This document shows, piece after piece, positions 1-13,149 of a stretch of 64,000 bases of DNA. Below the pieces are notes generated by a model that worked only from the letters and a program-made list of their open reading frames with translations, searched no databases and had not been told where the DNA came from. The DNA lies in assembly GCF_010015445.1 (NCBI RefSeq), contig NC_053120.1:5065614-5129613 (forward strand), in the 5' to 3' direction. The position numbers and the translations under genes were made by a program. This DNA is from Perca fluviatilis (Eukaryota > Chordata > Actinopteri > Perciformes > Percidae). Position 1 is the stretch's first letter. Each line of letters opens with the position of its first letter.

Positions 1-560
<560 letters not shown>

Positions 561-869
561 GTGTGAATTCTTTGATGATTCAAATCTGTTTTCTCTGTAT
601 TGTTTACAGTTTGTTCCAAAGGATCTGGTTTATGTTTTTCGTCTGTTCAGAAGATATTTATGTATAATATATAAACCTCTCTCTCCTCTCCTGAGCCTCA
701 GATCATGTGGAAGCAGCTACAAACAAAACGGCAAAAGAGAGGAGAAAAAATGAGTATTTTCTTCTTCCTTGTGTGTCAGGCCGGTGCCCGCAATTATCCT
801 CACAGTATATCCAGCCTTCAACCATCTGAGGTCTAAGGACATTTTCTCCTTTTTTACATAACTTCTTAA

Positions 870-1085
870 TCTTAAATTCCCACTTGTAACGGTAGTTGCA
901 TCGTACCTGATACCACTGTGTTTCACATGAAAATGTTCAGAACAAACGTAGCTTTCTGTAACTGTAATCCACCGGAGGTTAGAACGCCAACACAAAGAGA
1001 GTAAGGTAACGGACATCCGGCCTAAAATGAGGGACATTTGGCGAAATTTCCAGCTGCACCTGAGCAATCCCGGAAGTGGAACGTC
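870..1085 (-). repeat. Fragment of a TAGTCT-type DNA element (reverse orientation)
   Basis: Reverse-complement similarity to 3515-3730: shared CCGGAAGTGGAACGTC, the TTTC/GGCGAAATTTC block and the ACCGGAGGTTAGAACGCCAAC block. It is a partial copy abutting the Tc1-like element. Confidence 0.6.
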
Positions 1086-1090
1086 ACATA

Positions 1091-1635
1091 CAGTACAGGC
1101 CAAAAGTTTGGACACACTTTCTCATTCAATGCGTTTCCTGTATGTATGCGTTTCAATGTAAATAACTATTTACATTGTAGATTCTCACTGAAGGCATCAA
1201 AACTATGAATGAACACATATGGAATTATTTACTTAACAAAAAAGTGTGAAATAACTGAAAACATGTCTTATATTTTAGATTCTTCAAAGTAGCCACCCTT
1301 TGCTTTTTTATTAATAGGGAAAAACTTCCACTAATTAACCCTGACAAAGCACACCTGTGAAGGTAAAACCATTTCAGGTGACTACCTCATGAAGCTCATT
1401 GAGAGAACACCAAGGGTTTGCAGAGTTATCAAAAAAAGCAAAGGGTGGCTACTTTGAAGAATCTAAAATATAAAACATGTTTTAAGTTATTTCACCCTTT
1501 TTTGTTAAGTACATAATTCCATATGTGTTCATTCATAGTTTTGATGCCTTCAGTGAGAATCTACAATGTAAATAGTCATGAAAATAAAGAAACACATTGA
1601 ATGAGAAGGTGTGTCCAAACTTTTGGCCTGTACTG
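1091..1635. mobile_element. Non-autonomous Tc1/mariner element with long terminal inverted repeats
   Basis: Terminal inverted repeats begin CAGTACAGGCCAAAAGTTTG and extend about 200 bp into each arm. The element is flanked by TA on both sides (1089-1090 and 1636-1637), the Tc1/mariner target duplication. No transposase frame survives. Confidence 0.9.
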
Positions 1636-1689
1636 TATATAGACTACATATTTTGTAAGTGATCACGTGTTTAATTCAGCCTAACACTT

Positions 1690-1855
1690 TATGTTCAATT
1701 CAGTTCAGTTCAGTTCAATCGACACTGATACAGATATACAGATATACAGAGACACTGATACAGATATACAGATATACAGAGACACTGATACAGATATAAA
1801 GAGACACTGATACAGATATAAAGAGACACTGATACAGATATACAAAGACACTGAA
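1690..1855. repeat. Short tandem repeat of GACACTGATACAGATATA-type units
   Basis: Imperfect repeats of GACACTGATACAGATATA with variable ACAGATATA extensions, at least five units. Confidence 0.85.
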
Positions 1856-3200
1856 TATGTTTACATGCACATAATATTAGTTTTTTTGCCCTTATTCCGA
1901 AAAAGAGGATATTCCGACTAAGCTGTTTACACGGCTAATGAAAGTGAATATTCCACTAATATTCCGTTTACATGTAGCCGTGCAAAACAGTGCCTGCCCT
2001 CTGTGCATGGAAAGCCCACTGGCTGGATAGATTTCAGCGTGTGTTATACTGCGAACTGGCAACTTTGACGTGTTTCTATCAAACACACACACACACACAC
2101 ACACACACATTCATTACAGGAGAGGAAATTGAATCTAGATTTTTACAAGGTTTCTCTTGTATCTTTTTCAGTCTCGCTGCTGTGATTGTTAGTAGGTGTG
2201 TTTCCCATCAGCCGGCTGCTTGTTGTAGCTCATTACTGATGGGCCGACTGATGCTCTCCATTTGTTATTGTTCTACAGAGTCTCTCTCTCTCTCTCTCTG
2301 CGGGCCGGTAACGGCCAGATCTGTGCGCAATCAAAGCCTTCTTTTTTTCCTCTCACAGATACATTCTGCTAAATCTCGCTTCCCCCTTCTTTGTCTTTCC
2401 CTCCTTTTAAATCTCTTTCTCCTCTCACAGAGACATTCTGCAGATTCTCGCTTTCCCCTTTTTCATCTTCTTTCCCTCCTTTAAATCTCTTTCTCTTTCT
2501 CTCTGCTGGGAGAATTTTTAAAAGGTTGTGAAAGAGCGACATGTGCAGAGCAGACCTCCGAAACAGAAAGCCCTCCCCTCCCTTCCCCTACTCACATACC
2601 AGAGAAAACTCACCCACTTGCCAGAGAAAAAGGGAGGAAAAATGTATGTTTGAAAAAAGAAATCCTAACTTGGAACTGGTCTATATGCACCCATGTGTCA
2701 TCATTTATTTCCAACGTAAGGTTCCTGGAATCAGCGCATTAGGATGAAGTGTTGAAACGGAGAGTTTTTCTGCTCTGGGGACAGGTGCATTTTTGGTTAA
2801 AAACCCCGCTGACTTATCGGTGATTGAGGGAGCCTTTAAATGGAATAATTGCAAGCAGAGGAGAGAAAAGGAAGACCGGGAGCAGCAAGAGAAACTTCAG
2901 ATTTTCATCAGCCACTCGCTTTTCTATTTGAAATCTTGCTTCTCGTCTCTGTCGGTCTCCCCCCTCCCTCTGTTTCTCTTTAACACTCCTCCATGTGTTC
3001 TCATATTGCCTGTCACTGGCACTTACAAGTATCATAGTTCAACCACTACTCAGCAACTTCTTTTCTTACTTGACCTGACCGTCCTTCAGGGCCTTCAACA
3101 TCTTTTCAAACCTGATTACATTTCCAACAGCCTTGTTTTTTCTGTCCAACTTGACTCAGACCGAATGTATCTACTAACAAGTATTGTGTAGGCGGAGTGT
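1856..3200. other. Unassigned sequence with a short CA repeat and a duplicated pyrimidine-rich block
   Basis: A repeat-like block with TGTTTACATG at both ends (1858-1985), a CA run (2079-2109), and a direct duplication of about 72 bp in CT-rich sequence (about 2350-2420 and 2421-2495). No coding exon was recognised. Confidence 0.5.
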
Positions 3201-3207
3201 GTAAGTA

Positions 3208-3208
3208 T

Positions 3209-3251
<43 letters not shown>

Positions 3252-3338
3252 CACAGGCAGAGTGTATAAGTAATGACGGTGTGTGTGTATGTGTGTGTGT
3301 GTGTGTGTGTATCACAGGCAGATTGTATAAGTAATGAC

Positions 3339-3431
<93 letters not shown>
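3208..3431. repeat. Three (GT)n runs separated by a 31-bp direct repeat
   Basis: GT runs separated by repeated ATCACAGGCAGAxTGTATAAGTAATGACGG blocks (about 3250 and 3311); the last run is the longest (3341-3431). The repeated spacer shows the whole GT-plus-spacer unit was duplicated. Confidence 0.9.
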
Positions 3432-3433
<2 letters not shown>

Positions 3434-3503
3434 CACAGCCTGATGTATCATAAAATCACCTCAAATTAAATACACGCCGGCTACTTCTGCTTTAGCGCTC
3501 CGC

Positions 3504-3947
3504 TAGTCTATATTCACGACGTTCCACTTCTGGGATTGCTCTGGTGCCGCCAGAAATTTCGCTGGATGTCCGTCCCCTTCCTCTTCCTTTGTGTTGGCGT
3601 TGTAACCTCCGGTGGATTTCTGAGGACTATGGTTAACTGCTCCTCAGATCTCTGCAGGGTAAATCCAGACAGCTAGCTAGACTATCTGTCCAATCAGAGT
3701 TTTCTGTTGCACGACTAAAACTACTTTTGAACGTACACATGTTCCACCAAAACAAGTTCCTTCCAGAGGCTACTTTGCAGAGGCACCGTGGCTCTGTGCG
3801 GCGCTCAGCCGCCCCAGATGGTTGTGATTAGTTTAAAGAAATGGCAATAAAACCAAAGCACTTTTTTCTCCCATCCCAGAATGCTGTGTGGACTAGCCAG
3901 ACCTTCCTCTGCAGCGCTGTGCAGGAAGGTCTGGCAATGCGAGACTG
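3504..3947. mobile_element. Non-autonomous DNA transposon (TAGTCT family) with 9-bp target duplication
   Basis: The element starts TAGTCTATATTC and ends GGCAATGCGAGACTG. It is flanked by perfect GCGCTCCGC copies at 3495-3503 and 3948-3956. Partial relatives occur at 870-1085, 19430-19680 and 21415-21615. No transposase frame is present. Confidence 0.75.
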
Positions 3948-4019
3948 GCGCTCCGCTAACTTGAATGGGGATTAAATGATTTATTAACCCGACTCTTGTA
4001 GACTTTCCAAATGTTATCC

Positions 4020-4795
4020 TCGAGTCACTTTTGACACAGTCAGGTTAAGGAAAAGGTCGTGGGTGAGTTTACGAGAACGGACAGTTGGGTTTAGGTACAG
4101 AAGAACGGGACGGTTGGGTTTAGGAAAAGAAGATGGGGAAAGTTGGGTTTAGGTAAAGAAGAACGGGAAAGAAGAACGGGACAGTTGGGTTTAGGTTAAG
4201 AAGAAAGGGACAGTTGGGTTTTGGTAAAGAAGAACGGGACAGTTGGGTTTAGATAAAGAAGAACGGGACAGTTGGGTTTAGGTAAAGAAGAACGGGACAG
4301 TTGGGTTTAGATAAAGAAGAACGGGACAGTTGGGTTTAGATAAAGAAGAACGGGACAGTTGGGTTTAGGTAAAGAAGAACGGGACAGTTGGGTTTTGGTA
4401 AAGAAGAACGGGACAGTTGGGTTTTAGATAAAGAAGAACGGGACAGTTGGGTTTAGATAAAGAAGAACGGGACAGCTGGGTTTAGGTAAAGAAGAACGGG
4501 ACAGTTGGGTTTAGGTAAAGAAGAACGGGACAGTTGGGTTTAGGTAAAGAAGAACGGGACAGTTGGGTTTAGATAAAGAAGAACGGGACAGTTGGGTTTA
4601 GATAAAGAAGAACGGGACAGTTGGGTTTTGGTAAAGAAGAACGGGACAGTTGGGTTTAGGAAAAGAAGAACGGGACAGTTGGGTTTAGGAAAAGAACGGG
4701 ACAGTTGGGTTTAGGAAAAGAACGGGACAGTTGGGTTTAGATAAAGAAGAACGGGACAGTTGGGTTTAGGTAAAGAAGAACTGCCCAAAACTTCT
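4020..4795. repeat. 29-bp minisatellite, about 24 copies
   Basis: The consensus unit is CAGTTGGGTTTAGxTAAAGA plus AGAACGGGA. Copies vary mainly at GGTA/GATA/GGAA, and a few are shortened. The unexpanded flanks match an interspersed repeat at 41200-41660. Confidence 0.95.
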
Positions 4796-4799
4796 GTAT

Positions 4800-5440
4800 T
4801 CTACGAGTTCGTGTGAAAACAGGCTGGTTGTCTTCCTTATTCATTGTGGATCGACCTCTGGATGTTTTTTCAGCAGGGTCAAAGTAACGAGGTGAAGAAA
4901 GTATTCAATTCCACTTCTTCTTTTCCCCCCGAAAACTGAATTCCCCTGTGAGTCTGTGAAATGGCAGTAATCCCCTGTTCTCTTTCCTTGTAACAGCTCC
5001 GGTCAGAGTGCCCTCTCCGTCCTGTTAAAATATTTCCATTCGCCAGTGAAACATTAGAATTGAACCATCAAACTGTGAACGCTGGATGCCCCCGCTGCCT
5101 TCGCCCCCGCTGGGTGAGGCCGAGTGAAGCTGGACTGACTCAGTGTCCTGCAAAAAAACAAACTCATCTCCAACACATGTTAAGCCCAATCCTCTGGTTA
5201 CATTTCTATGAAAGTAACTTTGCATTTTCCCACACTGTGATGTACACAGAGTTTCTGCATCTTCTTTTCCAATACTTGATTAAAACCATCTGATGTTTAC
5301 ACTGAGTTAAACATTCAAAACCAAGCTTTTATTCCCATGGTGTGAAGTTACTCAAAATCCAGGGTTTGGTTACGTACTTCTGTTTAAGGCATGACGGTTT
5401 AGTATGGAGAGGGAAAGAGTTGGGGGGGAGGCCGCACCTA
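4800..5440. other. Unassigned sequence
   Basis: No exon, RNA gene or clear repeat recognised, apart from the end of the repeat family that hosts the 29-bp array. Confidence 0.4.
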
Positions 5441-5448
5441 ATGCCGGC

Positions 5449-7803
5449 CGTACACCAAACGACTTGTTAAGCGATTCAACTGTCCCAGACTAATGTCTAA
5501 ATATCAGAATGAAACCATACGCCCAAGAGTTCCTGAAGTCAGAGAACTGATCAGAGAAGAAACTCTCTGAGATCAACTGCTCAGCTCTGGCCTACATGCT
5601 GCAGATTAGTAGTGTGCCGATATCCCACAATGCAAATGCGGGCATTCATATCAGAGGATCGGACCGCGATCAGCGGGTCTTCAACACCAGTATCGCTTCA
5701 GTGGACGTATATTTATCAGTGGTTTTGTCACCAGCAACAACACGTTGCTCAGTTTTGTTCCAGTAAGTTATGCAATGCAATAATGTCTAAAAAAAAATCA
5801 GCAGAATAGTCCGGAAGTGACGTAGTAATTACCGTTCATCATCTGTGAAAGATTGCTGCACGTTGTATGTGAGAATTTATATAATAAAGAAATACCAATA
5901 ATGAAAAAATAGTGTTTGATGTGACGCACTTTGATTTGCCTTACATATATACTATATAAACAACCTACAGAGTGTTTAGAAATACAGCATAATGGCTTGT
6001 TTGACTAATTTGCATTGTTGTGAAAATCAAAAAATAAACTATTTTATTTTCCATGCATCGTTATTTAAAAACGCAATTTTCTAATTTTGCGGTTGTTGAA
6101 TGTTAATAGCAAAGACGAAAGGGGAAAAAAAAAACATGAGCAAATATGAGCATATTCATGTGTGGGACTTTGTTTGATTTAACATCACACTGCATTATTA
6201 GTTGTTTTAAAGGCACACTATGCAAGATTTGTACATTAATATAACAGCTTTGAAGCATACGCGGAGTTTGCAGGGGGTAATTTCAAATTGTGAGAAAAAA
6301 TGAGTGGAATAATTACTTCTGGCATGACCAGATATTTTAATAAATATTTTAAATAATACAAAATAACTAAATGGTGGTAGGAAATACATCTGATTTCATA
6401 TAGGCCTGCTGCTTTAGTAAAAAAAAAACATTTTTTCAGGGCTCTGGCTCTCCCCTGAGACGATTGTCGACGCAAAAAAACGAAAATTACTGTTGCACTA
6501 GTCTGGACATCTTACCGTGCCAACGTTGCAATAAAGGTTACCTAAATGCCATGTATATAAATTTGCTGTCAGCTCATTAATTGATTGTGCGTTTTGTGTA
6601 GATTTGGACTTTTATATGTTTTATTCCACATTGTTTAAACGGCGAGGTGGATCTACTGATCGCCGTAGATAACTTTTTTTTTTTCGTGTCATTGGATTAC
6701 GGCAAAATACGGATCTTTATTCTTAATGTGTCTTAACCCTTGTGTGGTGTTTGGGTCCGTGGGACCCATTTTCAATATTTGCTAAAAGCAAAATGATGCT
6801 ATTTATTATTTCTTCTAACTCAAAGTCATTGGCCTTGGCTCATTTTCGGTGAAGAACATAAAAAATAACTTATTTTCAATGACCCCCCCCCCACACACAC
6901 ACACACACACACACACACATAACTATTACATATGAGGTGTTCGGGTCCACTGGATCCGAGTGTATTTAAATGAAGGTGCTACGAAACTATGTTGTCTTTC
7001 TGCACCTGCTATTCCCACACAAAGTTACACAATTGTTACATTTCAAGCTCTTTCACCTGTTCTGATTAATGTCTAAGAAATAAGCACCAATAATGATCAA
7101 AAATCATGTTTAAATTTTTTTACCTTTTTTATAATTGAATTTCCTTATTTTCTCACAAAAAAACCCCGAAAATGATCATATGATCATAAATGTGATCTCA
7201 CAGGGCTAAATGGCAAATATGAACCATAAATGATGCATATATCATTGGTAATTGAGCTAAAGTAAACATCTATTAAGTAGTTTTACATAAATTGTTATGG
7301 CTTTATTGATTTAAAAGGCTAATAATGCGGTGGGTCCACCAGACCTGGGAACATTGGCTGTGCAACAAAAATATGAACACCACACAAGGGTTAACATTTT
7401 ATGGTGTGATCGTGCTTGGTTTCTGCGTTTGGAGAGGCATCTCAACAGACTGTAGGTCCAACGCTGATTGGTCACTGTTACATTTGAGTTGAATTTAAGT
7501 GACGGGGCATTCTGCCACCGTCTGTCTATTGCGTTCCAAGACAGCCGTGCCGCGGTTGGATTTCATAAGGATTGTTAAATTGTTACAATGTAATTTTAAA
7601 ATCTGCTTTAAAAATAAACATATATGTTTATTTAGCATGTTTGTTTTGTCCATATGTGCTCGTGCTGTGTTCCCCAAGCGTTAGGCCAGGTCTCAGCTGC
7701 CACAATGAGTTTTTTTCGAATGTCAAACTCTGCTTATGAATGAAACCCTCAGAGTCTTGCTAGAGTCGGGGCGCTCCCGTCGTCTCAATCGTTTGGTGTA
7801 AGG
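5449..7803. mobile_element. Possible 2.3-kb element bounded by short inverted repeats
   Basis: TACACCAAACGA at about 5450 is mirrored by TCGTTTGGTGTA at about 7790. The interior is AT-rich without a conserved reading frame and contains a nested TTAA element. The inverted repeats are short, so this call is tentative. Confidence 0.4.
6733..7394. mobile_element. piggyBac-like non-autonomous element (TTAA-flanked)
   Basis: Ends are TTAACCCTTGTGTGGTGTT and its reverse complement AACACCACACAAGGGTTAA, so the TTAA target site is duplicated at both ends. It contains a CA run at about 6892-6918. No transposase remains. Confidence 0.8.
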
Positions 7804-7806
7804 TCA

Positions 7807-8455
7807 TAAAACTCAGTCCCAGTCTCTCTTTCTCCAGTCTGGACGTTCAGACAAAATCAAACGTGTTTGATATTATCCCAAGTTTGAAGTCTTGGTAGTG
7901 AAGTTAAATACGTCAACATTGTGAAATGGGTGCTCTCCATCGATAGATGTGAGAGGGTTGTCTTTAGATGTGAGATGGTGTCAGACTTTAGTCTTCTCAA
8001 AGTCTGTTCAAAGTCTTCTAGTGTCTGGTAGGCATAAGGATCAGAGCTCATATGGGTTCAACATCTCTGCTACGTAGCTAGGAGCCAGACCCAGACGAGC
8101 CTTAAAAGTGATGATAACATCTTAAAACCCATGGGTTGGGAGTTGGAGGCGACAGAGTGACCTTTGGTTGATGCCAGAATATGTACCTCTGTTTGGGGGT
8201 GATGGTTTGGCACAGAGAAACAACAAGCACAACAAACTGGCTGTAATTTGCGTGTGAGGGAACAATAAAGTGGTGCTGCAGCCTTGAAGTAGACTCACGC
8301 ATGTTTTACTGTTTGTGCCTCCTCAGACATGCACACGGTTTCTTTTGTCTTCGTCCAGCTTCTCTGGAACTTACTGGGAAAACGTAAGGCTCCAAAAAGC
8401 TACATCTAACGGACATCTGCTCCTTTTCCAGCTTTGTTTCTTGACCCACTCCAAA
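7807..8455. other. Unassigned sequence
   Basis: Includes short diverged repeats of TGTGAGA/GTCTTC-type motifs at about 7940-8030. No exon recognised. Confidence 0.4.
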
Positions 8456-8467
8456 ATATTTTAGCAT

Positions 8468-9450
8468 TTAGAATTAGAGTTGCAACGATTAATCGAAAAT
8501 CGGAAGTTGTCAACTATTAAATTAATCACCAACTACTCATGAGTCATTTCTTATGAAAAAAAGTAAAAGATTCCCTGATTCCAGCCTTGTTAACCCTTCC
8601 CATCGACCATGAACTTGTGTTCCTAGCGGGTCAAAATAGAAAATTAACTTTTTTTGCTGCTTTTTGTTTGAGTTAAAAAAAGCAGACATGATTAATTATT
8701 TTTACTATTACTTAAGATTAGAAGATGTTGTGGTGGATCACAGACTGCCAAAGTTTCGTCAGGATACGGTTTTGAAACCATTTAAATATTTTTTAAAATA
8801 CTATAAAATGGAATAAAACACCCAAAAATAATCATTATTTTTCTTTAAATGTTGTATGGGTTCCATACAATATACATCCATGTTCTAGTGTCTTCTCTCC
8901 TCTGGGACAGTAAACTGAATATCTTTGAGTTGGGGACAAAACAAAACATTTGAGGACGTTGTCTTGGGCTTTGGGAATAGAATGCGAATCGGGACGCATT
9001 TTTCTGTCCAGTAACCGAGCCCGACCCAAGCCCGACACAGTTAAAATCTTGTTTTTTTCTTGTTGTACGTTTGTAGGAAGGCATTCGGAAATGTCAACAG
9101 ATGAGCGCATAAGCGCACACGGGGCAACAAGCACACGTTAACACAGGCGCACACCGACATAATAAGCTGTTTTAAATTTAAAATGTTCAATGCTTTATCG
9201 CGCTGATGTGACCGAGCCCGACCCGAACCCGAACATCATTTCTAAATATCTGTCCGAACCCAGCCCGGCCCGTCAGGTACCACCGGGTCCCGACGGGCCC
9301 CCACAGGCTCAGTTTGGGTCTTCATCCTCTATTTGGGAAACACTGATCGACGTTTTTCACCATTTTCTGACATTTTGTAGACCAGACAACTAATCTATTA
9401 ATCCAGAAAATAATCAACAGATTATTCCACAATCAAATAATCGTTATTTG
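8468..9450. mobile_element. Diverged inverted-repeat DNA element relic with internal insertions
   Basis: Begins AGAGTTGCAACGATTAATCG and ends with AATAATCG/ATTATTCC-type motifs (9405-9445), a common fish repeat pattern. The interior holds a TTAACCCTTCCCATCGACC fragment and a proline-rich shadow frame at 9190-9393 (GACCCGAACCCGAAC repeats). No intact gene. Confidence 0.45.
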
Positions 9451-9955
9451 GTTTGTAGGGGTACCACACGAAAAAGAGTCCCATGCCAAACTGAACATCC
9501 TGTATGCACTGTAGTGCGAGACAAGTTCACATAAAGGTTATTCCCCTAAAATGTTCTAGATGTCTCGTGAGGTCATTTCATGCTCGTCTCTCACACGTTT
9601 TGTATCTGTGGGTTCTCGACAAGTATTTACAATAAAGGGTGAGGAAATGTGGGGAAATACATCTGACTTTCACGCAGGAAACCTGCAATTAACGTTCTCC
9701 CTTTTATTATCCGTAACCACAATCTTTCCCCAAACCCTAACCAAGTGTTTTAGTTGCCCAACACCAACCATACTGTAGTTATAAGCATTGATATTACACT
9801 GGAAGTAAGCCGAATCTTCCAAATATTTTGTTCTTGTGTCAGAGAAAGTTGATGCATTCTCTGAGAGACGTCAAACTATTGTTGAACATAAAGAAAGCAT
9901 CAGATATATGTCTGTATATATGTATGTATGCATATAAATATGAACAGAAATATGG
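9451..9955. other. Unassigned sequence
   Basis: No exon, RNA gene or repeat family recognised. Confidence 0.35.
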
Positions 9956-9959
9956 GTTT

Positions 9960-10397
9960 CTTTTTAACCATATTACCCAAAAATAACATGGATATCCATT
10001 GGCAAGTACAATTACTGATCATTACTTTCTTTGAATTTTGAGTGTTTTATTTAATTTCATTTGAAAAATAATGGTATCCTGACTAAACTTTGACATAATT
10101 TCAGCTTTATTAACTGAAAAATTAGCTATAACTTCATATACACAAGGTTTATTCACCATGATTTCCAAAAGTAAGAAACTATAGTGGTTAGAAGTTGGTG
10201 TTAGTGGTACTGGAAGTGAAAAAATGTGTCAAATGTTGAAAAAAATGACAAAACGTCACAAAATCATTGCAAAAAGTGTCAAAAAAAGGGACAAAATGTC
10301 AGAAAAAGTGTCAAAGTCATCGAAAAAAACATCCAAAAAGTGAGTTTTTGACCCGAGAGGACACGGTCGGTGAGGAAGACCACACAAGGGTTAAAAA
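9960..10397. mobile_element. Partial piggyBac-like element
   Basis: Ends at 10381-10396 with CCACACAAGGGTTAA and carries the family's interior of repeated GTCAAAAA/AAATGTC motifs. The left end is missing or too diverged. Confidence 0.55.
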
Positions 10398-11180
10398 ACA
10401 AAGGCAGTGAGGGAAAAGAGGGAAAGTCAGGGGATTTTCAAGTGTTGGAAAGTTGACCTTTTCTGGAGATAGCAGGTTTCTGCAGGGCACAGACGATTGG
10501 CAGAGCGTAGCCTGGCTCGGATCAGACCGGCCCAGCCCGCGCCAGCCAGTGTTGAGTAATGCTGTTAGTAAATACCCGGCCAATTATTGCTAACGAGGGC
10601 CTGATTGGAACCAGATGAACATTTATTGAATTTGTCAGAGAGAGGTGGAGTGGAGATAGCTAACGAAGTGCAGCCGCAGCGCCGGGGCCCGGCTGCCAGG
10701 CGCTCGGGGAATGCAGAACTCAGCTGGCAGTGCCAGCATGTTCTCCCATGTTTGTGGTTGTATACTCATTTAATACTGCAGAGACATTGGAAGAAAGAGC
10801 AGCAAGTCAAACGGGGAAAGAGTCCATTTCATTTGCCAGGCGGAATATAAATATTAGGGCTGCCTATCGACTAAAGTATGTCCATAGTTGACTGGCGATA
10901 ATTCGCAATTATTGCACTTTTTTCTATCTGTTCGAACTGTACTAAAGGGATATATTTTTTTTAAGTTTTTTATGCTCAAGTGGTATTTAAGACTTGACGT
11001 ACTCTGATGGGAACTCAGTTCACATTGACAGTACATGCAAATAACTTTAGTCTTGTGGAGAGAACCATCTGGAAAGGCTTTGAAACTGAAAAAAGACCCT
11101 TTTCTTTATCCATTTCTGCTCGAGGAGCTTTATTTCTTCTTTCTTTCTTTTTTTAAATTTAGATGTTTGGCTGCTTCACA
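10398..11180. other. Non-repetitive block, candidate conserved non-coding element
   Basis: 10430-10850 is balanced in composition, free of simple repeats and without splice-bordered coding potential. It resembles regulatory sequence more than decayed transposon. This rests on appearance only. Confidence 0.25.
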
Positions 11181-11189
11181 CAGAGAGAC

Positions 11190-11193
11190 TGAC

Positions 11194-11267
<74 letters not shown>

Positions 11268-11310
11268 ACACACACACAGACACACCGCACACACACACAC
11301 ACACACACAG
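11190..11310. repeat. (CA)n microsatellite
   Basis: CA run with a few AGACAC and ACCGCAC interruptions. Confidence 0.95.
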
Positions 11311-12176
11311 TAAGTGTAAAATATTCTCTGCCGCAGTTTCTAAAGCTGCACTAAACCATAATATTTAAATTGACAACAGCTCAATAACTGCGTACCATAA
11401 TGTGAAAGGTCCTTGTGTCACGTTAACTTAGCCGATAAAGTTAATAGAATTTGAAAGCCTCAAATTTGTGAAATGGTAAAGCTGCACTAAAGGTACTTTT
11501 CTCTTGACAATCGATGAAATAACTATGTGCAGTGTTTGAAAGCTGTCGCTGCGGCCCTGCTGAGCGTTTTCACCTCTTTTAGCTCTTAGATTTGATCATA
11601 GGCGGTTACATTCAGGCATCGAAAACTTCACCAGTAAATGAATACTATCTTTTAGCTTGTAGCCTGAATTTGAGTCATGGCTGCCAATCTTTGCTAGCTG
11701 CTGTAAATCCGAGTTAACGACATCCATCCCCTGCAACACACACACACACAAAAAAAATGCACATTTTTAGAGAGTCGTTAAAGGTCAGGGAAAGATTTAG
11801 GTTGTCAACACTGAGTCCTGGTTTGAGATTGGTATGGACACCCAATCAGGACATGTTGGAGACAAATGCCAGTCCACCGCTAAAACATGACCCAGCGGAG
11901 GGTTGTGTTGGTTTTAATTGGCTCACATCCTGAAATGAGGTCGACCTCTGCCCTGATTCATTCGAACATCCCCACCCCCCACCCCCCACCTCCAGCACCC
12001 TTCCTCTTTGTCTCTCATTATACAGTCGCTTCTCATCCTGCCAGCTGATGGTTCAGTGCAGCGAGGCCCTCGGGCTCCGCTCTCTGTCCCTTTGATTTCC
12101 ATCCACATACAACAAAAAGGAGGGCACACATCCAGAACACACACGCACACACACTTGCAAAGATATAGTACAGTAG

Positions 12177-12180
<4 letters not shown>
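11311..12180. other. Unassigned sequence
   Basis: Contains two related AGCTGCACTAAA motifs (11345 and 11482) suggesting an old local duplication, and a C-rich stretch at 11970-12000. No exon recognised. Confidence 0.35.

Positions 12181-12257
<77 letters not shown>
12181..12257. repeat. (GT)n microsatellite
   Basis: An uninterrupted GT run of about 77 bp. Confidence 0.97.
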
Positions 12258-12260
<3 letters not shown>

Positions 12261-12770
12261 CTTCTGTTGGACGAAAGCCTCAAACCTGAAAGAGATAAGT
12301 TCTTCAGGAATAAATGAAAACAGTCCAGCAGCTAATTACCAGCCATGTGTTTTTGTAATTACAGGCCGACAGTGAACGCATCCTCGGCACATAAACGGAC
12401 ACACTCACACTTGGATTATAACGTGCTTGTAGCTGATCCGCGTGGATGCCTGACCTTTGTTAGTTTAAAGACATTAAGGTGTATGTAGGATATAAAGAAA
12501 GACAGCTGAGACGTTTGCGCAGATGAAACTACCAAGTGTACGTGCCCACCACTCTCACATTTCTGAAAAGGAAGGAAAGTGTGCTCTGCGTTTTTTGCTG
12601 TCAGATACAGTTTGGGCACACAGACATGATGACACATACGACTTTGACCAAGTGAGACAAAACTATGCAGCCTGAAAATAATCATATGCCATTGTTGATC
12701 AGTTGAGGCAACAAATGCCCCACAAACTTTCCATTTGTCCTACGTGAATCCTCAACATTTTCCTTTTGTG
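12258..12770. other. Non-repetitive sequence, no gene recognised
   Basis: No convincing splice-bordered frame; no known repeat recognised. Confidence 0.35.
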
Positions 12771-12774
12771 TGTG

Positions 12775-13146
12775 TTCTCGTATAACTATATTCGTGGGGT
12801 CCAAAAACCGGGAATACAGTATACTTGTGGGGTCCGGACAGCTTTGTGGGGTCAAAATGCTGGACCCCATTAAAGGGGCAGTTTGAGGGTTAAGACTTGG
12901 TTTTAGGATTAGGGTTACTATTAGGTTATGGTTAGGGTGAAGGTAAGGGTTAAGGTTAGGCATTTAGTTGTGATGGTTAAGGTTAGGGTAAGGGTTAAGG
13001 TTAGGCATTTAGTTGTGATGGTTAAGGTTAGGGTAAGGGACTAGGGAATGCATTATGTCAATGACGGGTCCCCACAAAGATAGTAGACGCACTTTGTGCG
13101 TGTGTGTGTGTGTGTGTGCGTGCATGTGTGTGTGTGTGTGTGTGTG
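12775..13146 (+). repeat. GTGGGGTCC interspersed repeat with telomere-like GGTTAGGG tracts and GT tail
   Basis: Contains TATATTCGTGGGGTCC, ACTTGTGGGGTCCGGAC, repeated GGTTAAGGTTAGGGTAAGGG and GCATTATGTCAATGACG, then a GT run. Two further copies lie inverted at 42930-43235 and 60318-60545. Confidence 0.85.
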
Positions 13147-13149
13147 GAT

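Noticed and set aside
3208..3431. CRISPR-like array (repeated spacer between GT runs)
   Set aside because: Eukaryotic GT microsatellite with a duplicated flank; no unique spacers.
9190..9393. Proline-rich small protein
   Set aside because: Derived from GACCCGAACCCGAAC repeats in a transposon relic.
12880..13060. Interstitial telomere sequence
   Set aside because: The GGTTAGGG-like tracts are degenerate and part of a dispersed repeat present three times, not a telomere fusion.
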